DNA of 14,335 bases from the NCBI GenBank assembly GCA_030643455.1, contig DAOWLV010000027.1, positions 1 to 14,335 of the forward strand, written 5' to 3'. This document shows positions 1 to 6,262 of the stretch, one piece after another. The notes beneath the pieces are model-generated. The model saw only the letters and a list, made by a program, of their open reading frames with translations. It did not search any database and had not been told where the DNA came from. The translations under genes were made by a program, and so were the position numbers. The stretch comes from Candidatus Krumholzibacteriia bacterium. Its GTDB lineage: Bacteria > Krumholzibacteriota > Krumholzibacteriia > LZORAL124-64-63. Each line of letters opens with the position of its first letter. The first letter of the stretch is position 1.

Positions 1-89
1 GGCAGGGCGCGGCTTCGGTTGTTCGGGTCCATGATGTGAAGGAATCTGTGCAGTTTTTCGAGGTATTGAAGGCCGCGTGCGCCCTTTGA
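1..89 (+). CDS. folP: Dihydropteroate synthase, C-terminal end (partial)
   Basis: The frame beginning at base 3 reads about 28 codons to a TGA at 87-89. The peptide contains VVRVHDVKESVQFFEVLKAA. This matches the last strand and helix of dihydropteroate synthase, where the conserved R-x-HD-V segment helps bind the pterin and sulfonamide site; the enzyme joins p-aminobenzoate to the pterin pyrophosphate in folate synthesis. The rest of the gene lies upstream of the window. Its stop is 49 bp from the favoured cdaA start on the same strand, and folP next to cdaA is a recurrent bacterial arrangement, so the two are probably co-transcribed. The fragment is short, so the call rests on the RVHDV motif and the context. 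Confidence 0.8.
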   Translation, partial: QGAASVVRVHDVKESVQFFEVLKAACAL

Positions 90-138
90 CAAACCTTGAG
101 GTTGAGCAACTCCCTCCGCGGTGCTAGTTTGGTCCATC

Positions 139-987
139 ATGTGGAATAGCATCTCCAACAGCCCGATCATAGACATCCTCGATATCCTTATCGTGGCCTA
201 TCTGCTGTACCGCCTGATCGTGTTCATCAAGGACACACGGGTGATCCAGATGTTCGTAGGCCTGGGCCTTCTGCTGCTGCTTTCATTCCTGGCCAGCAGT
301 CTGGGCATGATCGTGGTCGGCCGCATCATCGGCACCCTGCAGACCGTATGGGTTATCGCCTTCATCATCATCTTCCAGCCCGAGTTGCGCTCGGCCCTGG
401 CCAACCTCGGGCTGCGCCGTGGCTTCGGATTGTTCGGCACGGAGGTTGAAATCCCCAAGGAGCAGGAAATCCTGGCTGCGGTGACCCGCTGCGCCAAGCG
501 CGGACTGGGGGCCCTGATCGTCATCGAACGTGAAGTCCGGCTGAATAACTGGATCAAGAAAGGCGTGCGGCTGGACGCGGAGATTACCGCCGCCACCATC
601 GAATCCATCTTCACCGTACCCGGCCCCCTGCATGACGGCGCGGTGATCATCAGCCAGGATAAGATTGCCGCCGCCGCGGTCATCCTGCCCATCACCGAAA
701 GGGAAGAACTGGGCTACATCCTGGGCACACGCCACAGGGCAGCCATCGGCATCAGCGAGCAGTCGGACGCCATCGTGATCGTCGTCTCGGAAGAGACCCG
801 GGCCATCAGCCTGGTATTCGAAGGCGACATCCGCCGCGGCCTTTCCCTCGATGACCTGACCACCGAACTGGAGCGGGTCTACCGGCGAAAGTCGGGATCC
901 GGAAAGAAAAAAACCCCCGACAGGAAAACCCCGGACAAGCAGGCTTCCGATAATCCCCCCGAGGTTCCGGGCGAAACCACCGCCTGA
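139..987 (+). CDS. cdaA: Membrane diadenylate cyclase (c-di-AMP synthase, CdaA type)
   Basis: The protein condenses two ATP into the second messenger c-di-AMP at the membrane. From the ATG at 139 it has 282 residues. Three hydrophobic segments lie at about 10-30, 35-60 and 62-80, followed by a DisA_N/DAC catalytic domain. The two signature motifs are intact: DGA (166-168, in LHDGAVII) and GTRHR (196-200, in LGTRHRAAIGISE). The tail after about 250 is Lys/Pro-rich and probably disordered, with a repeated KTPD. The frame is also open back to a GTG at 121, but neither start has a good ribosome site; the ATG at 139 gives the usual CdaA N-terminus directly before the first membrane helix. It lies behind folP. 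The usual partners cdaR and glmM are not next to it. Confidence 0.95.
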   Translation: MWNSISNSPIIDILDILIVAYLLYRLIVFIKDTRVIQMFVGLGLLLLLSFLASSLGMIVVGRIIGTLQTVWVIAFIIIFQPELRSALANLGLRRGFGLFGTEVEIPKEQEILAAVTRCAKRGLGALIVIEREVRLNNWIKKGVRLDAEITAATIESIFTVPGPLHDGAVIISQDKIAAAAVILPITEREELGYILGTRHRAAIGISEQSDAIVIVVSEETRAISLVFEGDIRRGLSLDDLTTELERVYRRKSGSGKKKTPDRKTPDKQASDNPPEVPGETTA

Positions 988-1007
988 CCCGACAGCCTGA
1001 CTACCCC

Positions 1008-2087
1008 CTATTTCTGCGTGCGCTGGATCAAGGCGAGGTCTGCCAGGACCAGGGCAGCCATGGCTTCGACGATGGGCACCGCACGGGGCAACACGCAGGG
1101 GTCATGGCGCCCGCGTGTCTCGAGCTTGGCCTGCTCACCCGAATAATCGGCGGTCTGCTGGGCGATCCCGATGGTAGCCACCGGTTTGAAGGCTACCCGG
1201 AACAGGACGGGCTCCCCGTTGCTGATTCCTCCCTGCACCCCACCGCTACGGTTGGTCACGGTACCCAGGCCATTCTGTTTCTGAACGAACGGATCGTTGT
1301 GGTCGGATCCGCGCATCGAGGTTCCCGCAAACCCGGAGCCTATCTCGAAACCCTTGGCCGCGGGAATCGACAACATCCCCCGGGCCAGCAAGGCTTCCAT
1401 CTTGTCGAACACGGGCTCTCCCCAACCGGCGGGCACACCGCGGCACACGCAGGATATGATTCCACCGACGGAATCCATTTCCTGCCTGGCCGTCCGGACC
1501 ACATCGCCCATTGTCGCGGCCAAAGCCTGGTCGGGGCAGCGGATTTCCGTGGCATCCACCTGCTGGCGCGTTACGGTCAGATCATCCACTTCCGCGGGAC
1601 CCTCTTCCCCCACCTCGTCAACCCAGGCCACGATCTCGACGCCGTATTCCTTGGCTAACCACTTCTGGGCCACGGCGCCACCGGCCACCCTGGCCCAGGT
1701 TTCCCGGGCGCTGGCCCGGCCTCCCCCGCTGGAAGGCAGAATCCCATACTTCTCGAGGGTGGTGAAATCGGCGTGGGAGGGCCGGGGAATCTCCCTGGTG
1801 CCCGTGTAATCCTCCGGCCTGTGATCCCGGTTGTGCACCATCATGGCGATCGGACTGCCGAGGGTCAGGCCATTTTCAATACCCGAAAGTATTTCCACCC
1901 GGTCCTTTTCATTCCGGTCCGATGACAGCTTTCCCCGACCGGGCCGGCGTCGGTCCAGCTGGGGTTGGATATCCCCGGAGGTCAGTTCCAGACGGGCGGG
2001 ACAACCATCGACGACAACCCCCATGGCCTTGCCGTGGGACTCCCCGAAGGTCGTGATCCTGAACAATCTTCCGAAGGTGCTGGACAT
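1008..2087 (-). CDS. aroC: Chorismate synthase
   Basis: This enzyme catalyses the last step of the shikimate pathway, the FMN-dependent conversion of 5-enolpyruvylshikimate 3-phosphate to chorismate. At 359 residues it has the usual bacterial length and is intact. Visible family motifs are GESHG (15-19), RRRPGRG (46-52), the signature GGGRASARETWARVAGGA (121-138), RGSDHNDPF, and the C-terminal RGRHDPCVLPRAVPIVEAM. The ATG at 2087 is preceded by GGAGAG about 2-7 bases upstream. The gene faces cdaA tail to tail with only 20 bp between the stops. It appears monocistronic, since the next upstream gene on this strand ends in a strong terminator (2436-2472). Confidence 0.98.
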   Translation of the reverse strand: MSSTFGRLFRITTFGESHGKAMGVVVDGCPARLELTSGDIQPQLDRRRPGRGKLSSDRNEKDRVEILSGIENGLTLGSPIAMMVHNRDHRPEDYTGTREIPRPSHADFTTLEKYGILPSSGGGRASARETWARVAGGAVAQKWLAKEYGVEIVAWVDEVGEEGPAEVDDLTVTRQQVDATEIRCPDQALAATMGDVVRTARQEMDSVGGIISCVCRGVPAGWGEPVFDKMEALLARGMLSIPAAKGFEIGSGFAGTSMRGSDHNDPFVQKQNGLGTVTNRSGGVQGGISNGEPVLFRVAFKPVATIGIAQQTADYSGEQAKLETRGRHDPCVLPRAVPIVEAMAALVLADLALIQRTQK

Positions 2088-2166
2088 GGCTCTCCGTTTG
2101 GTGACCTGTTGGTGACCATAATGTCAGAACCTGGGCCCCATGGCAACGAATGGCCGGAAAATTGGA

Positions 2167-2184
2167 TTTTATTCGGGAATAAAA
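2167..2184. repeat. AT-rich 18-bp palindrome upstream of aroC
   Basis: The sequence is TTTTATTC-GG-GAATAAAA, with perfect 8-bp arms and a 2-bp centre. It lies 80-97 bp upstream of the aroC start and overlaps a possible minus-strand -10 (TAAAAT). The close symmetry and low GC content are more like a protein-binding site than an RNA hairpin. No cognate regulator is visible. Confidence 0.4.
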
Positions 2185-2192
2185 AGCCGGAT

Positions 2193-2236
2193 GAAGCCGC
2201 CGCTGCTTCCCATGCCCGAAAGGCAGCGGCCGCTTC
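2193..2236 (-). terminator. Hairpin with downstream T tract upstream of aroC (weak terminator or leader structure)
   Basis: Arms 2193-2206 and 2223-2236 are 14 bp long with one mismatch, around a 16-nt loop. On the minus strand the stem is followed after 7 nt by five Ts (2185-2181). It could be a second terminator for the upstream gene or a structure at the edge of the aroC promoter. The gap between stem and T tract makes it weak as an intrinsic terminator. Confidence 0.3.
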
Positions 2237-2435
2237 CGTCGCAAACGATGAGTCCTCCCAGCCTCACCGCCATGCATCCGAAGCCTTGCAACCATCCGGC
2301 CCAACTCGTGAATGTCCACCCATCTCACCGGCCGATCCTGTATCACTTTGGACGTCAACATCTTGCCAAACATGGGAAATGCCGGGATGGCGGATCACCA
2401 AGATGGATTCATCCCGCATCTGTCCCGGTATTCTC

Positions 2436-2472
2436 AAAAAAGTGTCCCGCTCCGGGGAACCGAAGCGGGACA
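2436..2472 (-). terminator. Intrinsic terminator of the STAS/HD-GYP-like gene
   Basis: A perfect 9-bp stem (2443-2451 with 2464-2472) is extended after one mismatch by 3 bp closing a GGAA loop. On the minus strand it is followed by six Ts (2441-2436) right after the stem. It lies about 40 bp past the stop of the 2513-4810 gene and should separate that transcript from aroC. Confidence 0.85.
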
Positions 2473-2512
2473 GTGGCACATTCCGGACGGGACCTATCCC
2501 TCCTGGACCTGA

Positions 2513-4810
2513 TCAGAGCTTTTGCAAGGCCCTATCCCTGACCGGTTCCTCGCTGGGCATTTCTGCTTCGGGAGAATCCGACTCACCCAGTATGGCGTTC
2601 AGGAAAAGGCCCACGATGTCCGGATCGTAGCGCTGGCCCAGATTGTCCCGCAGGATTCGGGCGGCGGTCTGGGGCGCAATGGGGTCGTGACTGCTGGTGC
2701 CGGTCACCATGGATACATAGTTTTCCACCACTGTCACGACTCGAGCGGCCAAGGGGATTTCCCGGCCTTCCAGTCCGCGGGGGAAACCTTCCCCGTTGAA
2801 ACGTTCGTGATGGCAATGGACCACATCCACAATTGTTTGGGGAAGGTTGAAACCTTCCAGCAGCTTGGCGCCGTCAGCGGGATGGCGGCGGTACACCGGC
2901 CACTGGGTGGGATCCATTTCCTCCGGCGGTTTCATCAGACCGTCGTCCTTGTCGATCAGGCCGATGTCCCGCAACAGGCAACCATAGGTGAGACTCCGTT
3001 CCTGGTCCGGAGGAAATCCCATGACACGGGCCAGACGGTGGACATGCTCCACGATGGCCTGCGTGAGGTTGTCGTGGCCGAAACATCGTTTTTCCCGCTG
3101 GGCCAACAGAAGCCGGACAAGCTGGAGACTGACATCCGCATTGTCGTTGGTATCGTCGAAACGAGCCAACAGCCTGGCGGTCTCGGTGAAGGTCTTGTCG
3201 ATCCGCTCCGGGATATCATCGCAGGTGAATTCTTCATCGAGGCCCAGAATGGCGGTGCCAAGGAATTCGTCATCCCAGTGCAGGCTCACGACCCAGTCGG
3301 CCTGACAATCGGCGAGTTGTTCCTTGATGGAACTGAAGGTGGACGGGATGTTGGCCGCTTCGACAGGGCACTGCATGCTCCGGAAATACTTGCGAATCTT
3401 TTTGCCGCTCAGGTCCAGGTTTTCCCAGTGATTGTGATGACCGACCATGACCTGGGGCCGGGTCATCTCCGGACCCAGGAACGCCAGGTGGCGAACCGGC
3501 AACACCGGCCAGCTGTGCCGGGCGAACAGCCGCCAGAAATGGGGCCGGTCGTCGGCGTCAGGAAGATTCAGGGCCAGTGTCAGAAGGACCTTGGCAGTGG
3601 CATCGTCCTCCGCCGTGGGCATGGACCAGGTTTCCGGGATGGATCCGTAATTGCGATTGCCCTCGGCATCGCCGGCTCCTTCCACAGGTTCCATGGTTGA
3701 ACCAGACGCCGCATCGGGCGCCTCGTCGTCCAGGTCGGACTTTCCGGCCGAAGATGTGGGCGCACCCTCCCCCCTCTCCAGGACCTGCATCAACAACTCA
3801 AGGGCAAAGTGTTCCGCTACGGAATACTCCAGTTCCTCGCCCCCGCGGTTCAGCAGGAGAATGGCTGCCAGCTTGCCCTCGCGATGGACCGGCATGATGA
3901 TCTGGGGATTGATCTCCTCCAGCAAGCAGATTTCGTCTTCCCCCAGCTCGTCTTCCTGGAGATCCAGCATGGACAGGGGTTCGCCAACCTCCTGGAGCTG
4001 CCTGACCAGTGAACAACTGGTAGGTAACTGCCACTCCTGGTCGGGATCCTCCATCATGTCTTCCCGTTCCACCAGGAGATGGGCGTCATCGGCCAGCCCG
4101 TGGCTGAAGAGGAGATTCCGCAGGGTCGCCGCGTATTCCGAGTGATCCTTGTATTCATGCCAGCTTCCCAGGGCGCCTACCGCCTCAGACAGGGAAGTGT
4201 ACTGGTGGTCCTTTCGCCGGCCCAGATGGCTGGCGGGGGACTCGGCAGAGCCGTTGAACTCTTCGAGGACCTCGTTCATGGCACAAACGGCCTCGTCGCT
4301 GGTCGCCACGGACTTGTCGCTATCCGGCGTCACGGGTGGATCCCCGGCGGTTTTCCATTCCGGTTCGGGATTTTCCTGTGTCGCATCCGGGGAGGCGGTC
4401 CCGGAGGATTCCTCGGCCACGGGATCAGGCTTGTCTGCCTGCTCGCCAGGGGCAGAAGAGGAGGTCGCCAGGCCGGCTTCGGCATCCAGGGCGGAATCGA
4501 AAAAGCGCAAGGGCAGGTCGTCGAATTTCGGCTCCAGGAAATGGCGCACAACCTCTCTCGCTCCCACGAAAACGGCCTCGCCTCCGACCGAGCTCAAGCG
4601 GCGCTGGAAATCGGCCAGGATAACCGCGCCGCCTCCGCCCATGGAGGTGAGTTCGGATAGATCCAGGACCAGGCGGATCTTGCCGTTGTCCAGGCAGCGG
4701 TCAGCCAGGTCGAGCAGGTTGCTCTTGTCAGAACGACCGATGATACCGACCAGGCCGATGCCGAACAGTTGGGGATCTTCGAGATCCAGAGGTTTGAACC
4801 GAGTCGCCAT
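2513..4810 (-). CDS. STAS / GAF-like / degenerate HD-GYP signalling protein
   Basis: This is a soluble 765-residue multidomain protein. Residues 5-112 look like a STAS domain, but the segment that carries the phosphorylatable Ser in SpoIIAA-type proteins (usually DSSG) reads SMGGGGAVIL (56-64). An acidic Pro/Ser-rich linker follows (115-200). Two GAF-like regions follow, at about 205-345 (with IIMPVHREGKLAAILLLN) and less clearly 400-550. Residues 585-735 are HD-GYP-like: H589, H643 and H667-H668 are kept, but the HD pair is R614-D615, the HHExxDGxGYP motif is HHERFNGEGFP (667-677), and the later metal-binding Asp is E696. c-di-GMP hydrolysis is therefore doubtful. The start lies 3 bp after the HTH gene stop with no clear ribosome site, so translation is probably coupled. 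A terminator follows the gene. A sensor or scaffold role is inference. Confidence 0.8.
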   Translation of the reverse strand: MATRFKPLDLEDPQLFGIGLVGIIGRSDKSNLLDLADRCLDNGKIRLVLDLSELTSMGGGGAVILADFQRRLSSVGGEAVFVGAREVVRHFLEPKFDDLPLRFFDSALDAEAGLATSSSAPGEQADKPDPVAEESSGTASPDATQENPEPEWKTAGDPPVTPDSDKSVATSDEAVCAMNEVLEEFNGSAESPASHLGRRKDHQYTSLSEAVGALGSWHEYKDHSEYAATLRNLLFSHGLADDAHLLVEREDMMEDPDQEWQLPTSCSLVRQLQEVGEPLSMLDLQEDELGEDEICLLEEINPQIIMPVHREGKLAAILLLNRGGEELEYSVAEHFALELLMQVLERGEGAPTSSAGKSDLDDEAPDAASGSTMEPVEGAGDAEGNRNYGSIPETWSMPTAEDDATAKVLLTLALNLPDADDRPHFWRLFARHSWPVLPVRHLAFLGPEMTRPQVMVGHHNHWENLDLSGKKIRKYFRSMQCPVEAANIPSTFSSIKEQLADCQADWVVSLHWDDEFLGTAILGLDEEFTCDDIPERIDKTFTETARLLARFDDTNDNADVSLQLVRLLLAQREKRCFGHDNLTQAIVEHVHRLARVMGFPPDQERSLTYGCLLRDIGLIDKDDGLMKPPEEMDPTQWPVYRRHPADGAKLLEGFNLPQTIVDVVHCHHERFNGEGFPRGLEGREIPLAARVVTVVENYVSMVTGTSSHDPIAPQTAARILRDNLGQRYDPDIVGLFLNAILGESDSPEAEMPSEEPVRDRALQKL

Positions 4811-4813
4811 CGA

Positions 4814-5032
4814 TCAGACCATGGATTCCGTCAGCCAGCGGTCCAGGACCGAACGCAGGAACCGCCATTCACTGCCCACCTTCTTGGCCGGGATCTTCCC
4901 CTCCTTGGCCAGGCGACAAACCGTCTTGACGTGCATTTTCAGGTATCCGGCGGCTTCCACCGAGGTCATTACTTGGCTGAAGTTTTCTTCACCACCGATG
5001 AAAATCCTGGAAGAATCGTTGTAGTCAGGCAT
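4814..5032 (-). CDS. Small excisionase-family / MerR-like helix-turn-helix DNA-binding protein
   Basis: This 72-residue protein has a C-terminal winged-HTH module of the HTH_17/excisionase (BldC-like) type. TSVEAAGYLKMHVKTVCRLA (23-42) is the helix-turn-helix and KIPAKKVGSEWRF (46-58) the wing, followed by a last helix, SVLDRWL. Proteins like this usually bind short direct or inverted repeats. The frame is open back to 5155, but I chose the ATG at 5032 because AAGGAGA lies 8-9 bases before it and the extra N-terminus is unlike the family. The stop precedes the STAS/HD-GYP-like gene by 3 bp, so the two form an operon. A palindrome at 5066-5089, just upstream, is a candidate autoregulatory site. 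It stands alone, without integrase or phage genes, so a transcription-factor role is more likely than excision. Confidence 0.85.
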   Translation of the reverse strand: MPDYNDSSRIFIGGEENFSQVMTSVEAAGYLKMHVKTVCRLAKEGKIPAKKVGSEWRFLRSVLDRWLTESMV

Positions 5033-5065
5033 TGAGGATGTCTCCTTCTCTTGATTCCAAGATGC

Positions 5066-5089
5066 GATGTGTGCCACATCACGATGTGG
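5066..5089. promoter_or_regulatory. Candidate operator upstream of the HTH gene
   Basis: CCACATC-AC-GATGTGG (5074-5089) is a perfect 16-bp palindrome, and a third half-site GATGTG (5066-5071) faces its left arm. The cluster lies 34-57 bp upstream of the HTH start, where a repressor or autoregulator would act. Binding by the HTH protein is inference. I see no clear -35/-10 pair next to it. Confidence 0.45.
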
Positions 5090-5186
5090 GAATACTGCAA
5101 CTCCCATGCCCATGGGCCGGCTGGCCATGAATCGGCAGAAAATGCCGTATTTCAAGGGGTTAAGGGGAAGAATAAGGAGTGGCGGG

Positions 5187-5204
5187 GAACGGCTGGCCCC
5201 GTTC
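5187..5204 (-). terminator. Weak hairpin after the receiver-like gene
   Basis: GAACGG and CCGTTC (5187-5192, 5199-5204) form a 6-bp stem with a 6-nt loop, 16 bp beyond the stop of the 5221-6207 gene. On the minus strand a pyrimidine-rich but not pure T stretch follows some 10 nt later. This is at best a weak terminator, so read-through into the HTH operon is possible. Confidence 0.25.
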
Positions 5205-5220
5205 GGCGGTGCAGGTTACA

Positions 5221-6207
5221 TCAAGGCTGAGAAAGGCATTGCAATATGCGGCCCAGGTCCACAGGATCGAATGGTTCCCGCCAAGCTGCGGCTGCTCCCA
5301 GGGAACGGGCCCTTTCCTCGTCCTGGGCGCCAGCCAGGGAACTACCGACAACGAGCACCAACGGGATAACCGCCACCCCCGCCAGCGAGGAAAGGCCCTC
5401 CCGCAGGTTGGTCAGGTGCAGGGTGGGCTCCAGGTTGTCGCACAGAACCGCACGGGGTGCCGGACCGGCGGACAGGAATTCCAGGGCCTGGGCGGGATCG
5501 CGGGGAATCTCGACCCGATAGTCGCGGGCGACGAGTTTGTCCCTGATCTCGTCACGGCGAAACGTGCTGTCCACCAGCAACAGGATTTCACCAGATCCGC
5601 CGGTAGGACCGCCGAGATCGTCCAGGCGGCGGGTCCGCCCACCATCCACCTGGAACAGGACATCTCCTCTTTCCCTCAGGCTGAGCCAACGCCGAAACAA
5701 CTGCTGTTCCTGGAGGGGAGTCAGGTTATCGTCAGTCCAGTGGCGCCCCCATCTGCTGAAGAGATCCTCCACATCCTCCAGAACCGCCAAAGGAGTGCCC
5801 GCATGTCGGAACGAGGCCAGGACCGCACTCCAACCCCCGTCCGTTCCCAATTCGGCCGCAGGCACACCCTGATCCCGCCGGGCCAGCAATTCTTCCAGGA
5901 AATCCGCCAGTCGTTCGACAGGGGAAGCCAGATTAAGGGGGAAGGATTCCGGTGAGGATTCGAAAAAAGTCACCCATTCCCCGAGAACGCCCCCCAGGCG
6001 GACAAAACCCTCCGCCACCGGACCGGACGAACGGTCCAGAGCTGCCAAAAGCCGCCCCGAAACCCTGATTCTGGCCAGGTGGGAAGCCATCCCCACGGGA
6101 GGTTCCATGGGACCCGAAAAATGGCGGAACCGCTTCAGCAGTTCCGCCAGATAGTCGGCCAACCGGCCGGGTCCATGTTCGGGTTCGATCTGGTTGATTT
6201 CGTTCAT
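5221..6207 (-). CDS. Protein with C-terminal degenerate receiver (REC-like) domain
   Basis: The protein has 328 residues. The first 200 are predicted mostly helical and I do not recognise them. Residues 207-325 follow the receiver pattern: strand 1 ILLLVDS (208-214), a possible phospho-acceptor D257 in AVLCDN, strand 4 PLVLVVGSS, and REPFDPVDLGRIL (310-322) where active receivers have KPF. The second Asp of the acidic pair is S214 and the conserved Lys is replaced by Glu (E311), so normal phosphorylation is unlikely although D257 remains. The ATG at 6207 lacks a strong ribosome site. It starts 55 bp after the stop of the membrane-protein gene on the same strand and is probably co-transcribed with it. 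The REC call is moderate and the N-terminal function is unknown. Confidence 0.7.
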   Translation of the reverse strand: MNEINQIEPEHGPGRLADYLAELLKRFRHFSGPMEPPVGMASHLARIRVSGRLLAALDRSSGPVAEGFVRLGGVLGEWVTFFESSPESFPLNLASPVERLADFLEELLARRDQGVPAAELGTDGGWSAVLASFRHAGTPLAVLEDVEDLFSRWGRHWTDDNLTPLQEQQLFRRWLSLRERGDVLFQVDGGRTRRLDDLGGPTGGSGEILLLVDSTFRRDEIRDKLVARDYRVEIPRDPAQALEFLSAGPAPRAVLCDNLEPTLHLTNLREGLSSLAGVAVIPLVLVVGSSLAGAQDEERARSLGAAAAWREPFDPVDLGRILQCLSQP

Positions 6208-6262
6208 GTCCGGTTCCGGCAGCTGATGCCCCGGCCCGGAGTTCCACCAACCCGACCGGAGA

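Larger units (their letters stand above)
2088..2512. other. Non-coding region upstream of aroC
   Basis: I find no convincing gene here: the open frames are short, lack ribosome sites or run through the terminator. On the minus strand, from high to low position, it holds the terminator of the 2513-4810 gene (2436-2472), an imperfect 14-bp inverted repeat (2193-2236), and an AT-rich palindrome (2167-2184) in otherwise GC-rich DNA. The minus strand reads TAAAAT at 2171-2166, a possible -10 for aroC that would give a leader of about 70 nt, but no good -35 accompanies it. Promoter elements for aroC must lie in this interval. Confidence 0.55.

Noticed and set aside
2264..2479. Small minus-strand gene between aroC and the STAS/HD-GYP-like gene
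   Set aside because: The frame contains the whole intrinsic terminator and has no ribosome site.
2522..3700. Long plus-strand open frame (392 codons) opposite the STAS/HD-GYP-like gene
   Set aside because: It lies antisense to a clear multidomain gene, has no recognisable domain and no ribosome site; long antisense frames are expected in GC-rich codon-biased DNA.
4149..5024. Plus-strand open frame of 291 codons
   Set aside because: It runs antisense across two genes and the junction between them; its Ser/Arg-rich composition is typical of a shadow frame.
4814..5032. Phage or integrative-element excisionase
   Set aside because: No integrase, attachment site or other phage gene is nearby, and the gene is coupled to a signalling protein; a transcription regulator is more likely.
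5033..5155. N-terminal extension of the HTH protein to 5155
   Set aside because: The ribosome site lies just before the ATG at 5032, the extension is unlike the family, and the operator-like palindrome would fall inside the coding sequence.
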